Below are positions 19,812-28,589 of a stretch of DNA of 64,000 nt, piece after piece. Under the pieces are notes generated by a model. It was not told where the DNA came from, made no database searches, and saw only the letters and a list, made by a program, of their open reading frames with translations. The stretch's first letter is position 1, and each line of letters starts with the position of its first letter. Both the position numbers and the translations under genes were made by a program. The stretch spans positions 1,364,001 through 1,428,000 of the forward strand of contig NZ_JAATJL010000001.1 of the NCBI RefSeq assembly GCF_011927905.1, in the 5' to 3' direction. Source of the stretch: Arthrobacter pigmenti. GTDB lineage: Bacteria > Actinomycetota > Actinomycetes > Actinomycetales > Micrococcaceae.

Positions 19812-20593
19812 GCCGTCGCCTTGGCGTCCAACTGGGTGAGGCAGTAGTTCCTGAAGCCGTGCCGCATCCGTTCCGGCAGCCGCGGGTAGACGACGGCGGT
19901 CATTCGCATCAGGACTTCGAAGCGCCGCTCGCGGCGGTTACTCCATTCGAGCCGGAACTCTTCCCGTACACGAGGGGGCAGGAGCCCGGCGGTGAGGAAA
20001 CGGGCCAACGGCATGCTGAAGCGCAACCAGCCCGGCCCGTTCTCGGGGTAAAGCAGGTCCTGCGCCAGTTTCCGCGCGGCCGGGTCCACGCTCAGCCGGG
20101 TAAGGCCCGCCTCAAAGTAGTCCTCGAATGCGGACCGGTCCGGTGGCCACTGGTCCGCAGGCAACTGCAGGGCGGTGCCGATGGCCGCGTAGTCGGAATA
20201 GACGCGGTCCGCGGCGTCCTCATCGAGGGGACCGTATACCCGTTCATGCACGGTGACAGCAGTGTCATACAGTGTGGCAACCACCCAGAGCTGCAGGTCC
20301 GGGTCGTAGGCACTGTAGCCAGGGGTGCTGGCGGTGGCTGCGGTTCGCACCGGAGCATGCGCCCGATTCACCCGCCTCCGGACTTCGGCCCGCTGGGCAT
20401 CGGTTCCGTACACGACGGCGTACACGTAGGTCATGGTGCCGCGCAGCCGGTCCAGTGGACGAGCGGCGAAGTCGCTGTGGGCTGCAATGCCGCGGCCGAT
20501 AGCTGGGTTCGCCAACTGCAGCAGTATTGCGCGGCCCGCACCCGCGAGCAGCACCCCCTCTGCGCCGATATCGGCGAGTCCCCGAACCATCAC
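19808..20593 (-). CDS. Oxygenase MpaB-family protein (DUF2236)
   Basis: The 261-residue protein matches the DUF2236 / rubber-oxygenase-like MpaB family. It has an N-terminal GVLLAGAGRAILLQLANP and the histidine-containing segments GIAAHSDF and VNRAHAPV, which are typical heme-ligand regions of this family. It is cotranscribed with the DUF817 membrane protein (4-nt overlap) and lies 6 bp downstream of the FUSC-like gene. Its substrate is unknown. Confidence 0.85.
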   Translation of the reverse strand: MMVRGLADIGAEGVLLAGAGRAILLQLANPAIGRGIAAHSDFAARPLDRLRGTMTYVYAVVYGTDAQRAEVRRRVNRAHAPVRTAATASTPGYSAYDPDLQLWVVATLYDTAVTVHERVYGPLDEDAADRVYSDYAAIGTALQLPADQWPPDRSAFEDYFEAGLTRLSVDPAARKLAQDLLYPENGPGWLRFSMPLARFLTAGLLPPRVREEFRLEWSNRRERRFEVLMRMTAVVYPRLPERMRHGFRNYCLTQLDAKATA

Positions 20594-20599
20594 CTCACC

Positions 20600-21685
20600 C
20601 TACTGGTTGGACTTGGACGCGCTGTGAGCGGCTTCGCCGGCCCTGCCCGATTCGGCCCGCACCGTGAGGAGGATGCGGCGCAGGCTCATCCCCAAACTGG
20701 CTGTCGCCTGCACGCGGCTCTGGGCGCTGGCCTCAGTGTCGATGCTGCGCATCAATTCCTCGAGCGTTGCCTCGGCGTCCGTCATCGCCTGCCCCTCCGG
20801 GTCCCAGTCCTCGATGGCTTTGGCAGTGCGGCTCATCGCGTCCCCAAGCGGCTTGACCAGGGCAGGTGCCAGGGGAGTGGCCTCGGGGCTGCGCCAGATG
20901 GCACCGGCCAGAACTTCGGTCATGTCCTGCAGGTGGAAAGCGATGCGTTCCATCGCCTGAAGCGAATGATAGTCGGCGTTGAGGTCGCGGTCGTGGCGCC
21001 GTCGTCGTACGTTGCCACGCTTGCTCGAGTCCGCAAGCTGTACAGCGGAGCGCACCTGCTGCCCAAGCTCCGTCAGCCGGCTTTCACGCTGTGCCCACTC
21101 CTCGTGTTCGGGCGGCCAGGTCTCGTTCAGGGCCGTCGCCATGTCGGACAACTGACGCGAAAGCATCCCACGGAAGTTCTCCAAACCGCGGATGGCGCCA
21201 TTGAGGTGCAGGGGTGGGAACACGAGCATGTTGACCGCAAGGCCCACAACCACACCCACCAGCATCTGGATGAGGTAGCCGAAAGAGTACGCCTCGGGAT
21301 CGTCGCCGCCGAGGAGCAGGACAAAGAGGGAGGCGATGGGGATCCAGTCCCTGCCCGCACCGAGTTTCGGTAGTCCGGCTGCAATCACGCCCACACCGAC
21401 GACGACGGCGACGCTCAGCACGGATACGCTCCAGAGCAGAATGACCGGAATCGCCAGGGCGAACCCCACTGCGAGTCCGAGCAGCGTCTGCATTCCCTGA
21501 CGGGCTGAACCGGCCACCGTCGGATACATACAGGCCACTGCTCCCAGCGGCGCGTAGTACGGGTACTGCGCAGCGACGCCCGGGACGCGCAGCGCGATCC
21601 ACCAGGCGATGGCGGCCGCAAGGGCCGTCTTGACAGCCAGAAGCAGACGTTCGTGTGTGATGAGGTGCTGTGCACGAGTGCGCAC
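20600..21685 (-). CDS. FUSC / aromatic acid exporter-like membrane protein
   Basis: GTG 21685 has the best ribosome-binding site (TTAGGAG, 7 nt upstream), giving 361 residues; ATG 21712 and 21703 are alternatives. The N-terminal half has about six membrane helices (VKTALAAAIAWWIALRV, LLGLAVGFALAIPVILLWSV, MLVGVVVGLAVNMLVFPP). The C-terminal half is a soluble helical domain. This layout is that of FUSC/YccS or ArAE exporters, which probably expel aromatic or weak-acid compounds. It is the first gene of a probable three-gene leftward operon with the MpaB-like and DUF817 genes. Confidence 0.85.
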   Translation of the reverse strand: MRTRAQHLITHERLLLAVKTALAAAIAWWIALRVPGVAAQYPYYAPLGAVACMYPTVAGSARQGMQTLLGLAVGFALAIPVILLWSVSVLSVAVVVGVGVIAAGLPKLGAGRDWIPIASLFVLLLGGDDPEAYSFGYLIQMLVGVVVGLAVNMLVFPPLHLNGAIRGLENFRGMLSRQLSDMATALNETWPPEHEEWAQRESRLTELGQQVRSAVQLADSSKRGNVRRRRHDRDLNADYHSLQAMERIAFHLQDMTEVLAGAIWRSPEATPLAPALVKPLGDAMSRTAKAIEDWDPEGQAMTDAEATLEELMRSIDTEASAQSRVQATASLGMSLRRILLTVRAESGRAGEAAHSASKSNQ

Positions 21686-21769
21686 GGTAGAACTCCTAAG
21701 CATGCTTGGCATCCGCCCAGTATTACAACCGAAAATGAGAGTTCAGTGTGTTCTCGTTCGTCGGCGTCG

Positions 21770-21797
21770 GAATTGTTGCGGACGGGCGCAACAATTC
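21770..21797. promoter_or_regulatory. Perfect 11-bp inverted repeat between FUSC-like gene and metF
   Basis: GAATTGTTGCG (21770-21780) and CGCAACAATTC (21787-21797) are exact inverted repeats separated by 6 bases. There is no T-run, so it is not a typical terminator. The symmetry suggests an operator for the divergent FUSC-like operon and/or the metF-metE operon. The regulator is not known. Confidence 0.6.
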
Positions 21798-21835
21798 TTG
21801 ATGGGCCGCGTGGCAGTGCCGTAACGTGAGCGCCA

Positions 21836-22035
21836 AGTTACTTCCGTAACGGGTCAGCGACTCCCCTCAAGGGGAGTGTGGGTGCCCCCATGTGGGCCTG
21901 ACATTTGTTTCGCAGGAGTTCCCTGGCGCAATTACGCGCTGATAGGGCTATTTTTGCGTTCCCCTTCCTTATTACATACCTGTGCAGCCGCCGTCGAAGC
22001 GGCGTGCACGGATGTCCTATCGACCGAGGATACGA
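21836..22035 (+). other. Structured 5' leader of metF-metE, possible unclassified riboswitch
   Basis: The 200 bases before metF contain two folds. The first (21852-21902) is closed by GGTCAG/CTGAC and encloses an ACTCCCC/GGGGAGT hairpin and a TGGG/CCCA hairpin with GGGTGCCCCC between. The second (21982-22009) is a 10-bp hairpin with one bulged G (GTGCAGCCGC against GCGGC-G-TGCAC). Neither is followed by a U-run. The first resembles the outer helix of SAM-IV riboswitches but lacks their CCGGCAACCC core, so I do not name it. Methionine-biosynthesis leaders in Actinobacteria are often SAM- or cobalamin-controlled, which makes the position suggestive. Confidence 0.4.
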
Positions 22036-22980
22036 ATGTCCCCACCGTCCAAGTCCGCACATTCCGTCGGCCCCCCGTCGCTTGAGCCCTACCATGCGCT
22101 GTCCTACGAGCTCTGGCCGCCGCGCACCCCCAACGCCGCAGAGACGCTCTGGCGCACCATCCGCGAGCTCGAGCAGACCAGCCCCGATTACGTGTCAGTC
22201 ACCTACGGCGCGTCCGGCTCCAACCGGGATACCGCCTTCGAACTCCTCGGCCGGCTGCTGGGGGAAACCTCGCTCCGTCCGCTCGCGCACCTCACGTGCG
22301 TGGGCCACTCCCGTGAAAATCTGGAAAACCTGGTCGACGAACTCATCACCCGGGGGATACGGGGGATCCTCGCGCTGCGCGGCGATGCCCCGAAAGATAC
22401 AACCCTCCCACCGGGCGACCTCTCCTATGCCAGCGACCTCGTGCGGTTGGTGCGCGAAACCGAACGCAGACGGACGGCGCACCTGTGTGCGGGCCGTCTC
22501 GCCGTAGGGGTCGCTGCCTATGCCACGAAGCACCCCGAGTCGCCGAGCTTCGACCACGACGTCGAAGCCCTCCTTGCCAAGCAGGCGGCCGGCGCTGACT
22601 TCGCCATCACCCAGTTGTTCTTCTTCCCCGACCAGTTCCAGCGCCTGGTTGCCGCAGCGAGGCGCGCCGGCGTCGAAATCCCTATCATTCCGGGCCTCAT
22701 GCCACCCACCAGCGTCCGTCGCCTGGACCGCGCAAGCGAACTGGCCGGCCTCGAGATGGATCACCGGCTGCGGGACCGGCTAGCAGCCGCCGACGACGAC
22801 GCCGCCCGCCGCCGCATCGGCGTGCAGGCCACGGTGGACCTCGCCAATGCAGCGCTCGACGCCGGTGCCCCCGGCATCCACCTCTACACCTTCAACGAGC
22901 ACGCTGCCGCGCTGGACGTGCTCGAACACCTTGACCTGCGCCGACCGCCCGTCCGGGGCGGGCTCGGCCGCACCGCTTGA
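22036..22980 (+). CDS. metF: Methylenetetrahydrofolate reductase
   Basis: ATG 22036 follows GAGGATACGA; the product is 314 residues, a usual MetF length. The TIM-barrel motifs are visible: SVTYGASGSNRDTA near the N-terminus, HLTCVGHSRENL, ILALRGDAPKD, GADFAITQLFFFPDQF and PIIPGLMPPTS. The enzyme reduces 5,10-methylene-THF to 5-methyl-THF in the cytosol using bound FAD. It lies 36 bp upstream of metE, which consumes the 5-methyl group, so the two genes form a methionine operon. Confidence 0.95.
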   Translation: MSPPSKSAHSVGPPSLEPYHALSYELWPPRTPNAAETLWRTIRELEQTSPDYVSVTYGASGSNRDTAFELLGRLLGETSLRPLAHLTCVGHSRENLENLVDELITRGIRGILALRGDAPKDTTLPPGDLSYASDLVRLVRETERRRTAHLCAGRLAVGVAAYATKHPESPSFDHDVEALLAKQAAGADFAITQLFFFPDQFQRLVAAARRAGVEIPIIPGLMPPTSVRRLDRASELAGLEMDHRLRDRLAAADDDAARRRIGVQATVDLANAALDAGAPGIHLYTFNEHAAALDVLEHLDLRRPPVRGGLGRTA

Positions 22981-23016
22981 TAAAACCTCACGAATGAACA
23001 GAACAGGAACTAAGAA

Positions 23017-25344
23017 ATGAGCACTGAATTCCCCAAGGCAACCATCGTCGGTTACCCTCGCATCGGCCGCCGCCGCGAGTTGAAGAAAGCGGTAGAAGCA
23101 TACTGGGCCGGCCGGATAACCGCCGCTGAACTTGAAGCGACCGCCCGCGAGCTGCGCACAACAACCTATGGGCGCCTGTCCGCGCTCGGCCTCGACGCAG
23201 GCAACTACTCGATCCCGGCGTCGTTCTCGCTCTATGACCAGGTTCTGGATACTGCCGTCACCTTCGGTGCCGTCTCGGACCGTTTCAAGGACCTGTACGA
23301 CGCCGAGGGCTCGCTCGGTCTCGACGCCTACTTCACGCTGGCCCGCGGCGACAAGGAACGCCAGCCGCTTGAGATGACGAAGTGGTTCGACACCAACTAC
23401 CACTACCTGGTTCCAGAAATCGGGCCCGACACCGCGCTCTCGCTGGCCAACGACTGGATCCTCCGCGACGTCGCTGAGGCCGCCGAGGCCGGGTACAGCG
23501 TGCGTCCCACCCTGATTGGCCCGGTCACGTTCCTGCTGCTCAGCAAGGCCGCCGACGAGGCGCCGGCCGGCTTCAACCCGCTGACCCGCCTCGAGGACAT
23601 CCTCCCGCTCTACGTCGAGCTGCTCGGCAAGCTCGCAGATGCGGGTGTGAAGTGGGTCCAGCTGGAAGAGCCCTCGCTCGTGGCAGACCAGGCGATCGAC
23701 GAGGCGGAGGTGGCTGCCGCCGTCGAGCGTTCCTACGCGGTGCTGGCCACAGAAACCTCCAAGCGTCCGGCAATCCTGGTCACGACGCAGTACGGCTCCC
23801 TCGGATCGCTGCTGCCCGTGCTGGCCGGAACAGAGATCGACGCCCTGCACATCGACGCCTTCAAGGGCAGCGTGCCGACTGCTTCGGAGCTCGCCAAGCT
23901 GGGCAATACCACCTTGGTTGCAGGTGTGGTTGACGGTCACAACATCTGGAAAGCGGATCTCGGCGTAGCCGCACAGAAGCTGACCGAGCTTGAGGCAACT
24001 GTTGGCTCGCTCGCGGTTTCCACCTCCACCTCGCTGCAGCACGTGCCACACGACGTCGAGGACGAGCAGCAGCTCGATGCCCAGCTCCGCAGCTGGCTCG
24101 CCTTCGCGGAACAGAAGGTCGTTGAGGTTGTCACCCTCTCGAAGCTGATCGGCAACCCGGGTGCGATCGACGCGGAAATCACCTCCGCCGCCGAGGTCCT
24201 GTCCTCACGGGCCGGCGCCGCCGGAGTGAACCGCAAGGAGGTCCGGGACCGCGCCGCCGCGCTCTCGTCGTCGGACTTCTCCCGTGGAGACTACAACGCA
24301 CGGCTTGCTGCACAGGACGAGGCTCTCGGGCTGCCGGCACTGCCGACCACCACGATCGGTTCCTTCCCGCAGACGGCCGAGGTGCGCTCGGCCCGTGCCC
24401 GCGCCAACAAGGGTGACCTTACGGCCGAGCAGTACGAGCAGCTGATGAAGGACGAGATCAAGCGCGTCATCGACCTGCAGGAGGACCTCGGCTTCGACGT
24501 CCTGGTTCATGGTGAGCCCGAGCGCAACGACATGGTCCAGTACTTCGCCGAGAACCTCGATGGCTTCGACGTCACGGTGCACGGTTGGGTCCAGTCCTAC
24601 GGTTCGCGCTGCACCCGCCCCTCAATCCTGTGGGGTGATGTCAGCCGCCCGGCGCCGATCACGGTGCCGTGGGCCCAGTTCGCTCAGTCGCTGACCGAGA
24701 AGCCCGTGAAGGGCATGCTGACAGGGCCGGTGACCATCCTCGCGTGGTCCTTCGTCCGTGACGACCTTCCGTTGGGTGAAACCGCCAACCAGGTTGCGCT
24801 CGCCCTCCGCGACGAGGTCTCCGACCTCGAAGCCGCCGGCATCAAGGTTATTCAGGTGGATGAGCCGGCTCTGCGCGAGCTGCTGCCGCTGCGGAAGGCG
24901 GACCAGCCCGAGTACCTTGTATGGTCCGTTGACTCGTTCAAGCTCTCCACCGCATCCGCGGCGCCCTCCACACAGATTCACACGCACCTGTGCTACTCCG
25001 AGTTCGGTGCCATCATCGATGCCATCGACGGCCTGGATGCTGACGTCACCTCGATCGAGGCTGCCCGGTCCCGGATGGAGGTTGTGCATGACCTTGAGTC
25101 CCATGGCTTCAAGCGCGGCGTCGGCCCGGGCGTCTACGACATCCACTCACCGCGGGTTCCCGGTCAGGACGAGGTTTCCGAGCTGCTCGAGAAGGCCGTC
25201 CAGCACGTACCGGCCCGTCAACTGTGGGTCAACCCGGACTGCGGCCTGAAGACCCGCGGTTACGCAGAGACCGAGGAGTCGCTGCGGAACCTGGTGAACG
25301 CCACAGTTGCTGTGCGTGCGCAGCTTGAGGCGCCGGTTTCCTAG
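23017..25344 (+). CDS. metE: Cobalamin-independent methionine synthase
   Basis: A 775-residue MetE of full length, with an N-terminal homologous barrel (FPKATIVGYPRIGRRRELKK) and a C-terminal catalytic barrel. Zinc-ligand regions are visible: the HLCYSEF segment (His and Cys), the Glu of the DVTSIEAARSRME region, and the Cys of WVNPDCGLKTRG. It transfers the methyl group of 5-methyl-THF (polyglutamate) to homocysteine without B12. Its partner MetF is encoded just upstream. A long hairpin terminator follows, shared with the convergent LysR gene. Confidence 0.97.
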   Translation: MSTEFPKATIVGYPRIGRRRELKKAVEAYWAGRITAAELEATARELRTTTYGRLSALGLDAGNYSIPASFSLYDQVLDTAVTFGAVSDRFKDLYDAEGSLGLDAYFTLARGDKERQPLEMTKWFDTNYHYLVPEIGPDTALSLANDWILRDVAEAAEAGYSVRPTLIGPVTFLLLSKAADEAPAGFNPLTRLEDILPLYVELLGKLADAGVKWVQLEEPSLVADQAIDEAEVAAAVERSYAVLATETSKRPAILVTTQYGSLGSLLPVLAGTEIDALHIDAFKGSVPTASELAKLGNTTLVAGVVDGHNIWKADLGVAAQKLTELEATVGSLAVSTSTSLQHVPHDVEDEQQLDAQLRSWLAFAEQKVVEVVTLSKLIGNPGAIDAEITSAAEVLSSRAGAAGVNRKEVRDRAAALSSSDFSRGDYNARLAAQDEALGLPALPTTTIGSFPQTAEVRSARARANKGDLTAEQYEQLMKDEIKRVIDLQEDLGFDVLVHGEPERNDMVQYFAENLDGFDVTVHGWVQSYGSRCTRPSILWGDVSRPAPITVPWAQFAQSLTEKPVKGMLTGPVTILAWSFVRDDLPLGETANQVALALRDEVSDLEAAGIKVIQVDEPALRELLPLRKADQPEYLVWSVDSFKLSTASAAPSTQIHTHLCYSEFGAIIDAIDGLDADVTSIEAARSRMEVVHDLESHGFKRGVGPGVYDIHSPRVPGQDEVSELLEKAVQHVPARQLWVNPDCGLKTRGYAETEESLRNLVNATVAVRAQLEAPVS

Positions 25345-25354
25345 TTCCGCTGCC

Positions 25355-25417
25355 CGCTGAGTGCGCGGATCACCACCTTTCGCTTCGGCGAAGCGGTGAT
25401 GATCTGCGCGCTCAGCG
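25355..25417. terminator. Long bidirectional hairpin terminator between metE and the LysR gene
   Basis: A long imperfect stem: CGCTGAGTGCGCGGATC at the left pairs with GATCTGCGCGCTCAGCG at the right, with G-U pairs. An inner hairpin TTCGCTTCGGCGAA sits at the tip. It lies between two convergent genes and is followed by CGTCGTTTAA, a weak T-tract. Confidence 0.75.
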
Positions 25418-25431
25418 TCGTTTAACGGGCC

Positions 25432-26367
25432 TCAGGCCGGACGGCGGGTGATCCGCGGGGCAATGCTGCGGTCCTTCAGGATGTCCGCCAGCTGATCCAT
25501 GAACAGTCGCACCGGCGTGGTCTGCTTTCCGGCGATCTGCAGGGCGAAGATACTGCGGGCGAGGCGGATCTCCGGCACGTCGAGGGCCACGATGCCCTGC
25601 GGTGCGTGCAGCATCGCCAGTTCGGGGACCAGCGCCGCACCCAATCCTGCGGCGCTCATCTCCAGGCTGGCGTTGAAGTCGTCGCAGTACGCAGCGATGC
25701 GGGGGTGCAGGTTGCAGCTCGCGAAGAGCCGCTCGATCACTGTGGCATCGGCCGTGCCGGGATGATGCATGATCCAGGGCATGTCAGCCAGCTGCTCCGC
25801 GGATACGGCCGAGCCTTCGGGGATTCCCCACGCGGCGGGAAGCACCACCCGGAAGTTGTCGTCCCCGATCCACTGCCGGTTCACGGTCGACGGCCACGCC
25901 AAGCCGCCCTGCCCCACCTGGAACACCAGCGCGAGGTCCAGTTCCCCGCCCGTCCGCAGTCCGTGGATGGTCTGCGCCGGTTCCCCGACGAAGACCTTCA
26001 GGCTGATCCCGAGTTGCTGCCACTGTGGCGTGCGCAGGAGCCGCGGCAGGGCGAAGGTGGCGAGGCTGGGGAAGATCCCAAGCCGCAGTTCCTGTGACGT
26101 CGCAGCCCCGGCTTTGGCCGTGGAGGCCATCAGCGTATCGATGTCCGTGAGCACTTTGGTGGCATGCCGGGACATCACGACGGCGGCTTCCGTAGGCACG
26201 GCGCTCCGTGCGGACCGCGTGAACAACGTGACACCGGTATCCCGTTCCAGGGCGGACATCTGCTGCGACACAGCTGACGCCGTGTATCCCAGGCGTGCGG
26301 CGGCCGAGGCGAAGGAGCCGTGCCGGATGACTTCAAGCAGCGTTCGAAGGTGAACAGGATTGACCAC
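25432..26367 (-). CDS. LysR-family transcriptional regulator
   Basis: GTG 26367, behind GGAAGGATGGGG, gives 311 residues. The N-terminal winged HTH reads HLRTLLEVIRHGSFASAAAR then LGYTASAVSQQMSALERDTG. A LysR substrate-binding domain follows (about 90-300). It is divergent from the FAD oxidoreductase/CFA operon at 26521 with 153 bp between, the usual LysR arrangement, so it may control that operon. It is convergent with metE and less likely to regulate it. The ligand is unknown. Confidence 0.9.
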   Translation of the reverse strand: MVNPVHLRTLLEVIRHGSFASAAARLGYTASAVSQQMSALERDTGVTLFTRSARSAVPTEAAVVMSRHATKVLTDIDTLMASTAKAGAATSQELRLGIFPSLATFALPRLLRTPQWQQLGISLKVFVGEPAQTIHGLRTGGELDLALVFQVGQGGLAWPSTVNRQWIGDDNFRVVLPAAWGIPEGSAVSAEQLADMPWIMHHPGTADATVIERLFASCNLHPRIAAYCDDFNASLEMSAAGLGAALVPELAMLHAPQGIVALDVPEIRLARSIFALQIAGKQTTPVRLFMDQLADILKDRSIAPRITRRPA

Positions 26368-26520
26368 GTCCCCATCCTTCCACTGCACCAGGCCGGTAAG
26401 AGTCACCTGACCAATCCGGGTTCGTTTCGTCTCCGAACAATATCCGAACTATCTCAAGCAGCAGGGCTAGCTTCGCACGACATGTCGTCGGCTCCTGCTG
26501 CCCGCGAAAGAGGAGCTTAG

Positions 26521-27870
26521 ATGACAGGCAGTGCCCACGACACCCAGATTCCCGGACGGCGTCGTATCGCGGTTGTGGGGAGCGGTGTCGCAGGGCTTAC
26601 CGCCGCCTGGATCCTCAAACGTGACCACTCGGTGACCCTGTACGAGTCGGACAACCGTGCCGGCGGACATGCCCACACCCACCCGATGGAACTCGCGGAC
26701 GGCAGCATCACAGGCGTCGACACAGGATTCATCGTCCACAACGACCGCACCTATCCCACCCTCACGCGCCTGTTCGAAGAGCTCGGTGTCCAAACGCAGG
26801 AATCGGACATGACCATGTCGGTGCGCTGCGACGGGTGCGGGCTGGAGTACGCCGGCGCCAAGGGCGGACAGGGCGTGTTCGCGCAGCCGCGGTCCTTCAC
26901 CCGCGGACGCTACCTGCGCATGCTGGTGGAGATCCTGCGCTTCCAGGCAAGCGCCCGGGCGCTGCTGCGGGAAACAGAAACGGCCGACGACGACGGCGCC
27001 ACGCTGGGCGAGTTCCTCAGCAGGGGGAAGTTCAGCGACTACTTCACCGCCCACTTCATGACACCCGTCGTCTCGGCGGTCTGGTCCTGTGACCCGCGGA
27101 CAGCGCTTCAGTATCCCGCGCGTTACCTGTTCACCTTCCTTGACCACCACGGCATGCTCACCATCCGGAATTCGCCGCAGTGGCGGACCGTGACAGGGGG
27201 GTCCGGCGAGTACGTGCGGAAGATCACCGACAGCCTCGACGAGGTCCTGCTCGGCACCCCGGTGACGGGCGTCCGGAAGGTGGCTGACGGCGTCGTCGTG
27301 ACCGCGGACGGTGAATCGCGGCTCTTTGACGGTGCGGTGATTGCCGCCCACCCCGAACAGGCGCTGGCGATGCTGGGAGAACCTACCCCGCTCGAGGAAG
27401 CGGTCCTCGGTTTCCTGCCGTATTCGCGTAACCACGCACTCTTCCACACCGACGAATCCGTGCTGCCGCGCAGCGAAAACGCACGCTCCTCCTGGAACTA
27501 CCGCCTGCCCTCCTGCCACACGCCGCCCGACCGCGTCCTGGTCACCTACGACCTGAGCCGGCTGCAGCGCCTTGACGCCAGCGCAGGTCGGCGGTTCCTC
27601 GTCAGCCTCGGCGAGGACCGGATCGATCAGTCAAAGGTGATCGAAACCATGACCTACGACCACCCCCAGTACACACCCACCTCGTTTGCGGCCCAGGGCA
27701 GGTTGGCAGAGTTGAGCGATGACCTTGTTGCCTTCGCGGGCGCCTACCATGGGTGGGGATTCCACGAGGATGGTGCGCTCTCAGGGCGCCGGGCCGCTGA
27801 ACGCCTCGGCGGATCGTGGCTCCTCGATGCCGATGCCGACTACGGTGACCTCGTGGACTCGCCGGTATGA
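26521..27870 (+). CDS. FAD-dependent amine-oxidase-like oxidoreductase
   Basis: The 449-residue flavoprotein begins with a dinucleotide-binding motif (RRIAVVGSGVAGLTAAWILK) and the family signature ESDNRAGGHAHTHP. It continues with GVDTGFIVHNDRTYPTLTRL and a C-terminal FAD motif (FAGAYHGWGFHEDGALSGRR). This family is regularly found in operons with DUF1365 and cyclopropane-fatty-acid synthases. There it is thought to oxidise or desaturate fatty acyl chains, for example in furan or modified fatty acid pathways. It is the first gene of a four-gene operon with 4-nt overlaps; GAGGAG precedes the ATG. Confidence 0.9.
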   Translation: MTGSAHDTQIPGRRRIAVVGSGVAGLTAAWILKRDHSVTLYESDNRAGGHAHTHPMELADGSITGVDTGFIVHNDRTYPTLTRLFEELGVQTQESDMTMSVRCDGCGLEYAGAKGGQGVFAQPRSFTRGRYLRMLVEILRFQASARALLRETETADDDGATLGEFLSRGKFSDYFTAHFMTPVVSAVWSCDPRTALQYPARYLFTFLDHHGMLTIRNSPQWRTVTGGSGEYVRKITDSLDEVLLGTPVTGVRKVADGVVVTADGESRLFDGAVIAAHPEQALAMLGEPTPLEEAVLGFLPYSRNHALFHTDESVLPRSENARSSWNYRLPSCHTPPDRVLVTYDLSRLQRLDASAGRRFLVSLGEDRIDQSKVIETMTYDHPQYTPTSFAAQGRLAELSDDLVAFAGAYHGWGFHEDGALSGRRAAERLGGSWLLDADADYGDLVDSPV

Positions 27871-28589
27871 AACCAAGCCTCTATGCGACCAGCATCCGCC
27901 ACGTCCGGCGAAGTCCGCTCCGCAACGAATTCACGTACCGCAGCTTCAGCTGGTTCGTGGACCTCGACGAGCTGCCGCAGTTGCCCCGGTGGTTGCGTCC
28001 ATTCGCGGTATTTTCAGCGGCGGACCATCTGGGGGACCCGGCGTCGTCGCTCCGGTCCAATGTGTTGGCCTTCCTTGCCTCCCAGGGAATCGACGACGGC
28101 GGCACCGTCACCATGCTGGGCAGCGCCCGGGTGCTCGGCCACGTCTTCAACCCGTTGACCCTCTTCTGGTGCCACGGCAGAAACGGTGAGCCAAGCGTCG
28201 TCATCGCCGAAGTGCACAACACCTACGGTGAGCGGCACTGCTACCTCCTCCAGCCTGACCACGCCGGCCGCGCCGAGGTGGCCAAGGAGTTCTACGTATC
28301 ACCTTTCAACGACGTCTCCGGCACCTACGACATGCGCGTGCCGCAACCGGACGAGCAACTGGCCATCGCCATCACCCTCCACCGGCCGGACCACTCGCCC
28401 TTCATCGCCACCATGACCGGACGCCGGATGCCCGCCACAACGTGGAACATCATCCGCATGACCGCCGCCATACCGATGGCGCCGCTCCGGGCGGCCGTGC
28501 AGATACGGTGGCAGGGAATTAGACTCTGGCTGCGCCGACTTCCCGTCCACGCCAGAGAACACCATGAACAACAGGAGCCAGTGAGATGA
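27867..28589 (+). CDS. DUF1365 family protein
   Basis: The 240-residue protein matches DUF1365: YATSIRHVRRSPLRNEFTY near the N-terminus, then VLGHVFNPLTLFWCH, AEVHNTYGERHCYLL and KEFYVSPFNDVSGTYD. It has no clear catalytic motif; the family is conserved next to CFA synthases and the FAD oxidoreductase. It overlaps the upstream and downstream genes by 4 nt each (ATGA), implying tight coexpression. Its role in lipid modification is inferred only from context. Confidence 0.88.
   Translation: MKPSLYATSIRHVRRSPLRNEFTYRSFSWFVDLDELPQLPRWLRPFAVFSAADHLGDPASSLRSNVLAFLASQGIDDGGTVTMLGSARVLGHVFNPLTLFWCHGRNGEPSVVIAEVHNTYGERHCYLLQPDHAGRAEVAKEFYVSPFNDVSGTYDMRVPQPDEQLAIAITLHRPDHSPFIATMTGRRMPATTWNIIRMTAAIPMAPLRAAVQIRWQGIRLWLRRLPVHAREHHEQQEPVR

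Noticed and set aside
19859..21373. 504-residue plus-strand open frame opposite the MpaB-like and FUSC-like genes
   Set aside because: His/Gly/Arg-rich shadow translation with no family resemblance, antisense to two clear family members.
21836..22035. Cobalamin riboswitch before metF-metE
   Set aside because: The B12-box sequence and its conserved surrounding elements are not seen; only unclassified hairpins are present.
22780..24051. 423-residue minus-strand open frame opposite metF and metE
   Set aside because: It lies fully antisense to two well-supported genes and has no recognisable domain, typical of high-GC shadow frames.
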